Of a stretch of DNA of 64,000 nt, positions 42,201 through 49,125 are shown one piece after another. The notes under the pieces were generated by a model that was given only the letters and a program-made list of their open reading frames with translations, did not search any database and was not told the DNA's origin. The position numbers and the translations under genes were made by a program. Within the stretch, counting starts at the first letter, position 1, and each line of letters begins with the position of its first letter. Source of the stretch: Himantopus leucocephalus (taxonomy: Eukaryota; Chordata; Aves; Charadriiformes; Recurvirostridae); the NCBI GenBank assembly GCA_003993805.1, contig RSEF01000004.1:75047051-75111050 (forward strand). The letters run 5' to 3'.

Positions 42201-45200
42201 TTCAAATTTTAAGATTGTTTAATTTGTTTTGGAAATTATTAACTGGCTAAGATAAAGGATTAAAGAAAGTAGAGAAAGTCAACTCTAGTTGCTACATTTC
42301 ATAAGGCCAAAGGGAAGCATAACTCAGTTCAGAATTTGTTCTGTAAGTGTGCATGATATATGTTGTAATAATCTTGATTATTTTTTTAACTATTTTGTTT
42401 TTAAAACTGTTGTATGTTTGTGTAAATTAATTTGAAGTTTGAGCATTGCTGGTCTTTATTTTTCTTCACTACCTTTGCCAGTATCAGCTTTTTTCTATCT
42501 GGCAAAAGAACATGGCCTTGTTCAGAGCATTGGTCTTAAGTTTGCAAAAATAATTATATGGCATTGTGTCTGTGATAAGAGACACCCTCGCTCTGAGGGT
42601 GGTGAGGCACTGGAACAGGTTGCCCAGAGAAGTTGTGGAAGCTCCATCCCTGGAGGTGTTTAAGGCCAGGTTGGATGGGGCTTTGAGCAACCTGGTCTAG
42701 TGGGAGGTGTCCCTGCCTATGGCAGGGGGGTTGGAACTAGGTGATCTTCAAGGTCCCTTCCAACCTAAACCATTCTATGATTCTGTGATTTGGTTCTGTG
42801 ACTAACCAGTCACTTTCAGACCCTTCCCAGTTCTGGGAAAGAAAATCCAAGTGTGGACCCAGGCAAATTCAACTCTCTTTTTAACTAACCTAGCCTGTCT
42901 GCATTGATTTTTAAATTTTATTTTATTTTAAAAAATAATTGAAAACAATTTTCTTCTTTTGTTTTGTGTATTTTGGGTTTATTTTGTCTTGAATGATGCT
43001 ACCAGGGAACAAAGTTCGGATATATCAGAAACTGGGGTCAGTGAAAATGATGAAAATCCCGTGAGGATTATTTCAGTCACACCAGCAAAGACAGAACCTG
43101 TGAAAAATAAGGTATGTCTGGGGATTTTATGGACTGTGTCTCCATAATAAGCTTGGCATTGGGGGTTTATTCCATACACATCACTGCAGGTGGTCTCTGA
43201 GGAACTGGTAACGTCCAATTTTATTTCCTGTAGTTATATCACTTTCGTAGCCCAATAGAAGACCCCTTATTTTCAAAACTACTATTTATTTTATCCAGAG
43301 TAATTGACAGAGCTCATGTGCTAAAAAATAGCACAGGCAAATCGGAAGGGTCTTCCTTCCTTTTTTCTAAAATTCTACAAGATTCCCACCTTTATTCTGT
43401 GTTTTCCAGTGTAAAGAACAGTAAGGCTGTGATTCAGAGTGAAGGTTGACACCTGTAGCTTTAACTACAGATGCTGCCAGGAAAATGTCCAGCGGTCCTC
43501 TAGCATGAAATAAACATCTAACTTCTGGATTGTGTCACAACTGAAATATTATTTAAACTTTAAAGATTTATAATGCTTTTCCCCCTTCCGTTAGAGAGAG
43601 AAGATCATGCCTAAATCATAATGATTTTTTAACTTCTAAAACATACAGTTGCATGAAGTTTAATAAAGGTAAATGTGAAGTCCTGCACCTGGGACAGATT
43701 AAACTCAAGCAGCAGTACAACACGCTGGCATCTGCCTGGCTGGGGTGTAGGTTGGCCGAGAAGGACCTGGGGGACCATCCCAGTGGACAACCAGCGGAGC
43801 ATGAGTCGGTAGTGTGCCTTGGCAGCAGCGAGGGCAAGCTGAGTCCTGGGCTGCATCAGCAAGAGTATAGCCAGCAGGTTGAGGGATGTAATTATTCCAC
43901 CCTATTTGGCATTCATTAGGCCACACCTGAAATACTGTGTCCAAAATACTGTGTCCTTCCCAGTTCAATTGAAAAACTGGAGAGAGCTTTGCTGAGGGCC
44001 TCCAAGCTGATAAAGGCTTGGAGAAGTTGTTGTGTGAAGAAAGTTTGAAAGTGTTGGGTTTGTTCAGCCTAGAGAAGAGAAGCCTTGGGGGGGGGATCTT
44101 TCAATATCTAAAAGGTATTTATGGAGAAGATGGAGGTACTGTCTTCTCAAGGCTGCATGGTGACAGGACAAAAGGCTACAGGCAGGAATTGCTTCAGGGT
44201 AAATTCCATCTTGATGCAAGCAAAAAAAAAAAAATCTACATTGTGGGGAAAATGGAAGACACTGGAATAGGTTGCTCAGAAAGGTGGTGGAATGTAGCTG
44301 TTCACGGCTTGGCTTGTCAAGGGCCCTGGATAACCGCTGAGACCCTGCTTCAACAGAAGGTTTGACCAGGTGATTTCCAGAGGTCACTTCCAACCTAGAT
44401 GATTCTGTGATTCCAAAATCAAAAAAGATATTTGTAATAATGTAGGGATATATAGATGATTCATGCTGTACACGTTTTAAGAACTTATATATCTACTCAG
44501 TCTTTTTTGATTAGATGAAATCAGAGTAATAAGCAGGTGTTTCGGATTTGTATCACCACATAGAAAAGTTAGTTTTTTCTTAATCTTTTAAAATAACATC
44601 CACACCCATGAGCTAACGAAGAAAAAAAATATTTCCCAAATTTCAGCGTATGGTTCTTTTTTTTTCTTCTTTTTCCCCAAAATAGGGTTCTTCTGAAAAG
44701 TTCAAGAAGTTAGGCAAAGCATTTAGGAAATAAATCTTCGAAAAGGCTTTCTAGGTTCTTGAAACGTGACTTAGTTGAAATTTTCAGAGTGGTTATCTGT
44801 AAAGTTCTTATGCATAGAAGTTGTAAATGTCTGCTATGAAGCTGCTAGAACACTAATAAAAGATTACAGAGACTGCCTGACTTATTTAAACATTTAAGAA
44901 ATAAGGGTAGACTATTTAACAAAAAAGTCCTTGGTTCATACACAGCACTTCAGGCCACTCACGATTATAACTGGTGTGTTTGGAATTGCTAAGTCATCCC
45001 AGCCATACTTCTTCCATACCCTTTTCTCTGCCCCTCCTCCTGACTATTTCGGAAGCCAGCGTTCAAATGAAGGTCCATCATCCAGTTGCTTCCTCTTTGT
45101 TTCCATATGAATACTTTTGTGTGTAGAGACCTACATTGCCACCACCCTTTCTGTTTCACATACACAGCCGTCACTTCATGAAATTTAATTGCTTCCATTA

Positions 45201-46120
45201 CTTTGTGTAGTGTAATGATAAAAACATGCATGTAGGCCATACCTATTCAGACGTGGCAAAGATTTAACAAAGACAGCAAGTTTCATTTGTGACTAGGTCT
45301 TGCTCTGTTTTATTCCCTGCAAGCTTTGGGATTTTTCCTTTTACTCTTATTTAGGGTTTTAGTAATCTGCACCTTTACTGAATGTTGGTCTCAAAATTTG
45401 CATATATTGAAGTAAATGTCATTTGCTGTACTGGAATCCTTACTCTTGCTCCTCATCAAGAACCATCATGGGAGGAGCTGAGATTATTAGTCTTACTGTA
45501 ATCTCACTTTTAAGCAACTGAAAGATACACTGCGTGCAGATATTAACGTTACACACAGTGTAAAGAATCTTTTTGCAAGGTTAATGGCTGAAATACCATT
45601 TAGTAAAACTTTTTACTAGGTCTAAGCCCATGTGATGTGTTTTTATAAGAACACTTACCTTCTCTTTTATAAACTCATGTTTCTGTTGGAGGGAGGTAAC
45701 AATTTGAGTTTGCCTTTGGGAATCTTTTTTTTTTCCATCACATTCATGATTTTTATTTTCTAGGAGATTAATTCTGATCAGGCTACACAAGGAAACAGCA
45801 CTGAACGTGGGAAAAAAAGAACAGCAACAGCATCTGGAACTGAGAATATTCATCAAAAACCGGAAGAAAAAAATGTAGATGAAACAGGACCATCACTCGC
45901 AGCAAAAACCAGGAGAGGGCGTCCACCCAAACCTGAACCTCAGGGTACCACTGCAAAAAATGAGGAAACAAATAAACCACCTGTCAGGGGAAGGAAAAGG
46001 GCAGCAGTCAGTCAAGAAAGTCCAGGGAGTTTAGAGGCAGGTAATGCCAAAGCACCAAAACAGCAAGACACAGCGAAAAAGCCAGCAGCCGCACAGAGAC
46101 AAATTGATCTACAAAGGTAA
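2313..46120 (+). CDS. PDS5A: PDS5A, sister chromatid cohesion protein PDS5 homolog A (5'-partial, multi-exon span)
   Basis: PDS5A is a nuclear HEAT-repeat protein that binds the cohesin kleisin RAD21. With WAPL, sororin and ESCO acetyltransferases it controls cohesin release, loop size and cohesion. The joined exons give about 1,180 residues that match vertebrate PDS5A as I remember it and differ from PDS5B at diagnostic places, such as [20 protein letters not shown] near the start. The region is an almost continuous HEAT solenoid. It includes the conserved APEAP box (2478-2492), which in this family contacts YSR-type motifs of WAPL and sororin. A charged, disordered tail with an AT-hook (45914-45931) follows. 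The N-terminal ~46 residues lie upstream of the window, and about 100 residues are missing between 36430 and 41423, next to a scaffold gap. The stop given (46118-46120) is that of the short isoform. Paralogue confusion is unlikely; identity is very secure. Confidence 0.97.
2571..2648. repeat. A/C-rich low-complexity tract
   Basis: About 78 nt almost lacking T, with runs of A and C (AAAAAAAAACCCACC..., CCAAGCAAAAAAACCCCCAC). It lies directly downstream of an exon donor. Confidence 0.8.
2928..3014 (+). CDS. PDS5A: PDS5A coding exon 2 of window
   Basis: 29 codons in phase 0 ([17 protein letters not shown] ... YFYLLE) after a TTTTTTTACAG acceptor and before GTAACA. It is part of the N-terminal HEAT helices. 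Intron 3015-3807 is AT-rich with no recognisable feature. Confidence 0.96.
3808..3905 (+). CDS. PDS5A: PDS5A coding exon 3 of window
   Basis: Encodes [19 protein letters not shown] through FSVI plus two bases of an Asn codon completed by the next exon. Acceptor TTTTAG, donor GTAAG. Intron 3906-4404 is T-rich and holds only chance ORFs on either strand. Confidence 0.96.
4405..4531 (+). CDS. PDS5A: PDS5A coding exon 4 of window
   Basis: Completes Asn and encodes [19 protein letters not shown] through LINLIPAHK, ending at a GTCTGC donor. The next intron, 4532-8865 (4.3 kb), has a 6-N gap in poly-T at 5110-5115, a poly-T run near 8083-8096, and a G/T-rich tract near 7.5 kb. It has no CR1 or exon that I can recognise. 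Confidence 0.96.
5110..5115. other. Assembly gap, 6 N in poly-T
   Basis: Six N flanked on both sides by poly-T in a PDS5A intron. It probably marks an unresolved homopolymer length. Confidence 0.95.
7472..7593. repeat. G/T-rich low-complexity tract
   Basis: About 120 nt of TTTGG/GGTTT-type sequence almost free of A and C on this strand. The 101-residue open frame over it (rich in F, G, W, C) is compositional, not a gene. Confidence 0.85.
8866..8946 (+). CDS. PDS5A: PDS5A coding exon 5 of window
   Basis: 27 codons in phase 0: [20 protein letters not shown] through CIAN, between TTTCAG and GTATGT. It is a HEAT helix pair. Intron 8947-10406 is AT-rich with nothing recognised. Confidence 0.96.
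10407..10547 (+). CDS. PDS5A: PDS5A coding exon 6 of window
   Basis: 47 codons in phase 0: [20 protein letters not shown] through PQLEFKLK. The reading frame runs on past the GTAGGT donor for a few codons, but the match to the family stops exactly at the donor. Intron 10548-11607 is AT-rich with no feature seen. Confidence 0.96.
11608..11723 (+). CDS. PDS5A: PDS5A coding exon 7 of window
   Basis: Encodes [19 protein letters not shown] through WQCFLG plus two bases of Arg. It contains a typical HEAT helix, with E-R-L-x-V-V-R-L spacing. Donor GTAAGA. Intron 11724-12504 holds nothing recognised. Confidence 0.96.
12505..12599 (+). CDS. PDS5A: PDS5A coding exon 8 of window
   Basis: Completes Arg and encodes [20 protein letters not shown] through DLAKDLT, ending one base into Glu before GTGAGA. 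HEAT repeat with the conserved VRLE turn. Intron 12600-13470 is AT-rich with no feature seen. Confidence 0.96.
13471..13616 (+). CDS. PDS5A: PDS5A coding exon 9 of window
   Basis: Encodes (E)[19 protein letters not shown] through [10 protein letters not shown], between AACAG and GTAAGC. A Gly stands in ITAGKRDL where I remember Ala in mammals. The next intron, 13617-19677 (6.1 kb), is the longest uninterrupted one. It is AT-rich with short A/C-rich and poly-T tracts and no repeat I could name. Confidence 0.96.
19678..19829 (+). CDS. PDS5A: PDS5A coding exon 10 of window
   Basis: Encodes [20 protein letters not shown] through YYQNSIDD plus two bases of Lys. The acceptor has a strong C/T-rich tract (CTTTTCTTTTTTCCCCCCTC). 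Intron 19830-23191 (3.4 kb) holds no feature I can support; the ORF at 22205-22417 inside it is a T-rich chance frame. Confidence 0.96.
23192..23305 (+). CDS. PDS5A: PDS5A coding exon 11 of window
   Basis: Completes Lys and encodes [20 protein letters not shown] through SLDPNAV plus two bases of Lys. Acceptor TTTTACTGCAG, donor GTGAGT. An open frame extends upstream of the acceptor, but the family match starts at 23192. Intron 23306-23958 has nothing recognised. Confidence 0.96.
23959..24040 (+). CDS. PDS5A: PDS5A coding exon 12 of window
   Basis: Completes Lys and encodes [20 protein letters not shown] through LHKQPT. The donor GTACGG is somewhat weak (C at +4). Intron 24041-24806 is AT-rich with a G/T-rich patch near 24480-24530. 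Confidence 0.95.
24807..24855 (+). CDS. PDS5A: PDS5A coding exon 13 of window (49 nt)
   Basis: A very short exon encoding [16 protein letters not shown] plus one base of Lys. Phase agrees on both sides. It is followed by the shortest intron in the gene, 24856-24975 (120 nt). Confidence 0.95.
24976..25115 (+). CDS. PDS5A: PDS5A coding exon 14 of window
   Basis: Encodes (K)[20 protein letters not shown] through [13 protein letters not shown]. The Cys-rich SPTCSCKQ loop is conserved in both vertebrate PDS5 paralogues. Intron 25116-26594 contains the TC/poly-C tract at 25528-25565. Confidence 0.96.
25528..25565. repeat. (TC)n followed by a 25-nt poly-C run, with one N
   Basis: TCTCTCTCTC, then N at 25540, then 25 consecutive C. 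On the minus strand it is poly-G. Such runs are error-prone in sequencing, so the length is unreliable. Confidence 0.9.
26595..26710 (+). CDS. PDS5A: PDS5A coding exon 15 of window
   Basis: Encodes [20 protein letters not shown] through HIDSEAI plus two bases of Ser. Donor GTAAGT matches consensus. Intron 26711-27487 holds a short CA repeat and an A/C-rich tract. Confidence 0.96.
26868..26886. repeat. (CA)n microsatellite
   Basis: About nine CA units followed by a C-run, in a PDS5A intron. No other feature. Confidence 0.9.
27291..27370. repeat. A/C-rich low-complexity tract
   Basis: About 80 nt nearly free of G and T (CCAAACCAAACACCAAACC-type), about 120 nt before the exon at 27488. Confidence 0.85.
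27488..27593 (+). CDS. PDS5A: PDS5A coding exon 16 of window
   Basis: Completes Ser and encodes [20 protein letters not shown] through LELLK, with the acidic DDEEEG loop of the family. The frame stays open past the GTAATC donor but family similarity ends there. Intron 27594-29080 is unremarkable. Confidence 0.96.
29081..29241 (+). CDS. PDS5A: PDS5A coding exon 17 of window
   Basis: Encodes [20 protein letters not shown] through DLPQIR plus two bases of Ser. It contains HEAT helices ([15 protein letters not shown]). Intron 29242-31946 (2.7 kb) has no named repeat; a small ORF of higher GC sits at 31240-31491. Confidence 0.96.
31947..32070 (+). CDS. PDS5A: PDS5A coding exon 18 of window
   Basis: Completes Ser and encodes [20 protein letters not shown] through VQLAQIFE. 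Donor GTATGT. Intron 32071-33265 carries a single N at 33185 and a long poly-T at its end. Confidence 0.96.
33225..33265 (+). promoter_or_regulatory. PDS5A: Extreme polypyrimidine tract and acceptor of exon 19
   Basis: 29 consecutive T, then CCCCTTCCCCAG directly joined to coding sequence at 33266. It is the longest uninterrupted pyrimidine tract at any acceptor in this gene. A single N sits 40 nt upstream. Confidence 0.85.
33266..33424 (+). CDS. PDS5A: PDS5A coding exon 19 of window
   Basis: 53 codons in phase 0: [20 protein letters not shown] through KDLLMNDR. The acceptor follows an uninterrupted pyrimidine run of about 40 nt, including 29 T. Intron 33425-33615 is only 191 nt. Confidence 0.96.
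33616..33684 (+). CDS. PDS5A: PDS5A coding exon 20 of window (69 nt)
   Basis: 23 codons in phase 0: [20 protein letters not shown] to LAK, between TGTAG and GTGAGT. STGEKNG is PDS5A-like and distinguishes it from the paralogue. Intron 33685-34363 has no feature. Confidence 0.96.
34364..34500 (+). CDS. PDS5A: PDS5A coding exon 21 of window
   Basis: Encodes [20 protein letters not shown] through LTEQKRI plus two bases of Ser. Donor GTCAGA is weak at +3. Intron 34501-35221 has no feature. Confidence 0.95.
35222..35345 (+). CDS. PDS5A: PDS5A coding exon 22 of window
   Basis: Completes Ser and encodes [20 protein letters not shown] through LCALVIN. HEAT repeat with [10 protein letters not shown] helix. 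Intron 35346-35619 is 274 nt. Confidence 0.96.
35620..35824 (+). CDS. PDS5A: PDS5A coding exon 23 of window
   Basis: Encodes [20 protein letters not shown] through KQNPMAN plus one base of Glu. It carries two HEAT helices and the basic [11 protein letters not shown] segment. Donor GTTAGT. Intron 35825-36315 has nothing recognised. Confidence 0.96.
36316..36430 (+). CDS. PDS5A: PDS5A coding exon 24 of window, last exon before the missing segment
   Basis: Encodes (E)[20 protein letters not shown] through DQLRDVK plus two bases of Glu, before GTAAGT. The next exon expected in the family (CLWFMLEVL-type start) was not found anywhere in 36431-41422. This interval otherwise holds chance ORFs, a 100-N gap and a single N at 39353. 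Confidence 0.96.
38687..38786. other. Scaffold gap, exactly 100 N
   Basis: 100 N with poly-T on both edges. This is the usual placeholder for a gap of unknown size. It lies in the interval where two or more PDS5A exons are expected but absent. Confidence 0.97.
41423..41568 (+). CDS. PDS5A: PDS5A coding exon after the gap (start of C-terminal tail)
   Basis: Phase-0 start after TCTTTTAG. It encodes [20 protein letters not shown] through AGNRS plus two bases of Arg, then GTACAG. This is the Ser/Thr-rich disordered region after the HEAT solenoid. Phase 0 here against two leftover bases at 36430 independently shows that sequence is missing in between. Intron 41569-43005 holds a CR1 fragment. Confidence 0.95.
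42593..42790 (+). mobile_element. CR1 LINE, short 3'-end fragment
   Basis: About 200 bp from GAGGGTGGTGAGGCACTGG to CCATTCTATGATTCTGTGAT, nearly identical to the end of the copy at 860-1415. It lies in the intron before the exon at 43006. Confidence 0.95.
43006..43111 (+). CDS. PDS5A: PDS5A coding exon, tail segment
   Basis: Completes Arg and encodes [20 protein letters not shown] through EPVKNK, before GTATGT. Acidic, disordered. It is flanked by same-strand CR1 copies on both sides. Intron 43112-45763 holds the longer CR1. Confidence 0.95.
43651..44414 (+). mobile_element. CR1 LINE, 3'-half fragment
   Basis: Begins in the [13 protein letters not shown] motif of CR1 ORF2. It continues through a decayed LEKR-x-L...FQYLKG region and ends ACTTCCAACCTAGATGATTCTGTGATT. 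Several frame breaks and a poly-A insertion near 44220-44233 show an old copy, more diverged than the two shorter ones. Confidence 0.9.
45764..46120 (+). CDS. PDS5A: PDS5A large tail exon with AT-hook and short-isoform stop
   Basis: Starts [20 protein letters not shown] after TTTTCTAG and runs in frame to AQRQIDLQR. If not spliced, AGG TAA ends the protein at 46118-46120, matching the QIDLQR end I remember for mammalian PDS5A. If the GTAAAA donor at 46117 is used, the frame joins 47184. The exon is Lys/Arg-rich, with an AT-hook core RGRPPK at 45914-45931 and a second basic RGRKR cluster. Such tails bind DNA and are phosphorylated in PDS5 proteins. Confidence 0.93.
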   Translation, partial: EINSDQATQGNSTERGKKRTATASGTENIHQKPEEKNVDETGPSLAAKTRRGRPPKPEPQGTTAKNEETNKPPVRGRKRAAVSQESPGSLEAGNAKAPKQQDTAKKPAAAQRQIDLQR

Positions 46121-47183
46121 AAATAAATAAATTAAAAAAATATGCATTTCCTGTCTTAAGATAGACCCTGAATTTATAATTCTAACAGATCTAGCATAGT
46201 TAAAGGGCACAACTAAACCACAATGATTTATAAACACCATGGTCCAACGTATATTGTGTTGTGTTCCGTAAGTACCAGGGCAGCTGGAATTGGAGAAATG
46301 AATTTGTTTGGTCAGAACAGGGTAATCTAACCTGTTTTCACCAAATTTTATTTTTTGTCTTACACCCTGGTTCCACTTACTAGCATTGCTGTGTAAAAGA
46401 ACTAAAAATTGAGGGTGTTTTAGTGCATTCATTAATGCCAGGTACGCAGGAATTCAAGTGCTCTACTCTGCTTCAGTTCATTGATTACAAAGGCTTGCAA
46501 ACTGACCATCTTTCATGAACAGAGCAAATTTTAATTCTAACTGTAATTCTTTTCTGATATTTTTGGGTCTGTGCTTGTTTAATATTAACAGTATTTTAAC
46601 ATATTTTAAGTAAACCAAAAGCAGAATTTGGAACTGTGTAAACTACAAAACAGCTCTTGGATGACCATTTATTTTTCTATACCCTAGTATTGAAATGTGT
46701 TGATTTGATTTCCAATATAAACAAACCACAAATAAACACTGAGAAATTTGTTTAGCTGAATCTGATACAGTAATAATTTTAATGCAAAAGTGTCCAAAGT
46801 CGTAGAGCAATAAGATAAGGTCAGCAAACGAGTGTGCTGGAAGAAATTACAAATTAATCTAAAGGATGAAAGAATCATTGGAATGGTTTCTTTCTAGAGA
46901 TTTTGTAAATCGAAGATCTTGCAGAGAACCTTGATCAAAATGAAATACTTTTCCTCTCACAGCAAGGTTCGCACACTAGTGAATTGTTCGGTCCTCCAAG
47001 AGAGTGATATTTGTGTACTGTCTTGCAATGCTTGTTTTATACATCAGATTTCTTTAAGTCACCATAACAAACTGCATTATCTGTAGCCTTTAAGCCACCT
47101 GTATCAGATAGCTTCTTTAAAATATATGATACCATAGTGTTTCTTGGGAAAAAAAACACCAAAACATTGTTAACGTTTTTCAG

Positions 47184-47340
47184 AAGCCAGGTGCTTGGAA
47201 GTGATGGAGATTCACTGTTGGAGATAGACTCAAGTCCAGAATATTCCCAAAATGCAATGGATCTTTTTAAGGCCTGTGGGAGCAGCCAGGAAGATACTGA
47301 GGATACAGAGATAGCAGAGGGAGGCTTCCTTAAGGTGTAG
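47184..47340 (+). CDS. PDS5A: Candidate alternative PDS5A C-terminal exon
   Basis: After GTTTTTCAG, this joins the 46116 donor in phase. It encodes SQVLGSDGDSLLEIDSSPEY and an acidic stretch ending EDTEDTEIAEGGFLK. It then either stops at GTG TAG (47338-47340) or splices from 47335 (GTGTAG, weak) to 47916. Acidic composition and an SSP motif resemble the end of PDS5B from memory. No transcript evidence is available here; use of the exon is inferred. Confidence 0.6.
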
Positions 47341-47915
47341 CAGGCATCTTATATAGGACAATTCTGTGTGTTTTATTGTAGCTTATACAGCAAGGAATCA
47401 AAGAAATTTGTCTGTCTTCTAGAAAAATGTACGTTAAAACAGCTGTGTCTGATAGGTTTTTTTGCTTTTAAGTAGAAATGTACAAGCTACTGTAAATATT
47501 TGAAAAACATTTGAAATAGCGCTTGTTCTTAAGTAAGACAGTCTATTTTTATGAACGTGTGTGATTAAATACAGTTCGTTAGAACAAGTTACCGTTCTTA
47601 TTCTCTGATTCCAGTGAAAGCTATGGATAAATATATTTCTGTTTATGTTGAAAAAACATTACTCAGTTATGAAATTACTATTCAACTTGTGTATTTCCAA
47701 GTTTATCAGGAAGTTGCGCTATACAATAAGGAAATCTAGTTATATTCAATTAATTATGTAGTCGTTGAGAAGATACAAGATGGAGTTGGAAGAGTCACAG
47801 TATAAAGATTGTGAAAGCTAAAATGTAAACAATATAGGTAGTATTTTGATTCAGAATCAATTGTAATTTCTATGTCCTTACAATTAACTTTTATTTCCTT
47901 TTCTCCCCCAAAAAG

Positions 47916-47951
47916 GTAAAAAGAAAACTCGCTCGAAAAGGGAGGAAATGA
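47916..47951 (+). CDS. PDS5A: Candidate final PDS5A exon, basic tail
   Basis: If spliced in phase 0 from 47334, it encodes VKRKLARKGRK then TGA (47949-47951). The acceptor is TTTCCTTTTCTCCCCCAAAAAG. A short basic end after an acidic stretch is also how PDS5B ends. The weak donor makes this less certain than the preceding exon. Confidence 0.5.
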   Translation, partial: VKRKLARKGRK

Positions 47952-48670
47952 AGGCCAAATAAAGGCATGCTCCAAGCTTCTGCAAAAACTAGGATTCAGA
48001 AATTTCCTGTACAGGAACTGAAATTACTTCAAAACACACAGCTTTCAGCTCTGAAACCAGAAGGAAAACTATGCTTCCCTTTCACATGAAATTAATCCTT
48101 CTCAATGGAAATGTAAAGCAGAAACTCTTGAGAAAGAGGCTAAAAGCATCTGTACTTATTTCCCCAGAGACTTTTTTTATGAAAAGTCAATAATTAAGCA
48201 AATTGCTTAACACTTGGTTCCAGTTCCTGCATTCTGGAGTTTAAAAGTGTATTTACACCATTAATTTTCATGCTGCATTTTTTTTTAAAGAAAGTCAGAG
48301 GAGGTCCTTACACTGACATTGAAAATTCACGATCCTAGAGCCAGGTATTCCCATGTTTCACAGAAAAAGTAGAAGTCTACTGAATGGATTTTAAACAAGA
48401 CTAGAGGAAAAAAAAATAACAAAAAAATTTTTTTGCTTTACTTTTGGAGACTGTTTTATGTATAATTCTTTCTGCCTGCCTACTTTTCTGCAAAAATAAG
48501 GTGTACAGATTTCAGTTCCCTGCTATGAAAAGTCATGTGGTGGCAATTTTATAAATGTTGCTTTCTGATTTTTATCAGAGTGGGAAAGTAATCACTTAAA
48601 ATTATTATTAATTCGCAAGTAGACATTTCATTTTTTAATTTTCCCTCCATTTTAGTTTAATATAATTTGC

Positions 48671-48676
48671 AATAAA
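48671..48676 (+). promoter_or_regulatory. PDS5A: Poly(A) signal AATAAA (PDS5A, proximal)
   Basis: AATAAA followed by TGTACATATTGATGTTTGTTTT, a UGUA and GU/U-rich context typical of a working cleavage site. Confidence 0.6.
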
Positions 48677-49095
48677 TGTACATATTGATGTTTGTTTTAT
48701 AAAAACATATATCACTTTTAAGTGTTTTTACTCCTGCGGTTCTGTTGGAATATTCTAAATTTTAAAGGAGTAAAGACAGTCCAGCATTTGATTTTATAAT
48801 GTTTGTCACCAGATTTTTATTATTGATGTAAAGAAAAAAAAAATCAATTTTTAAAAATAGTTGGACTTTGGCAGCTTTGTAAGGAAAGTTGGAAATGTTT
48901 AGGATTGCTCTCAATTTTAAGCATTGTGCTGATTGGAAGTAAGTCTGTTTTGCATTTTGTCTTCCTGTCCAGGCTCATTTTTTAATGTTTATTTTAGAAG
49001 ATTGTTGCATCAATATTATGTTTCCTGGCATTGTTCAGCATAGATACAGTGTACACTTTTATGTACACACGATCATATTTAAGTTTGTTGCATAA

Positions 49096-49101
49096 AATAA
49101 A
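49096..49101 (+). promoter_or_regulatory. PDS5A: Poly(A) signal AATAAA (PDS5A, distal)
   Basis: AATAAA followed within 30 nt by GTGTCATGTGG and a long T-run. This is the last such signal in good context before the intergenic region, so it is the likely end of the long transcript. Confidence 0.6.
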
Positions 49102-49125
49102 CGCTTCTAGGTGTCATGTGGCAGT

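Larger units (their letters stand above)
47952..49125 (+). other. PDS5A: PDS5A 3' untranslated region (distal part)
   Basis: AT-rich sequence without long ORFs between the last candidate stop and a good poly(A) signal. For the short isoform the UTR would begin at 46121. The 3' end is placed about 20-25 nt after the signal at 49096, where GTGTCATGTGG and a T-run form a likely downstream element. Confidence 0.65.

Noticed and set aside
43653..44365. Frames inside CR1 as host genes
   Set aside because: They are fragments of the reverse-transcriptase ORF of a dead LINE.
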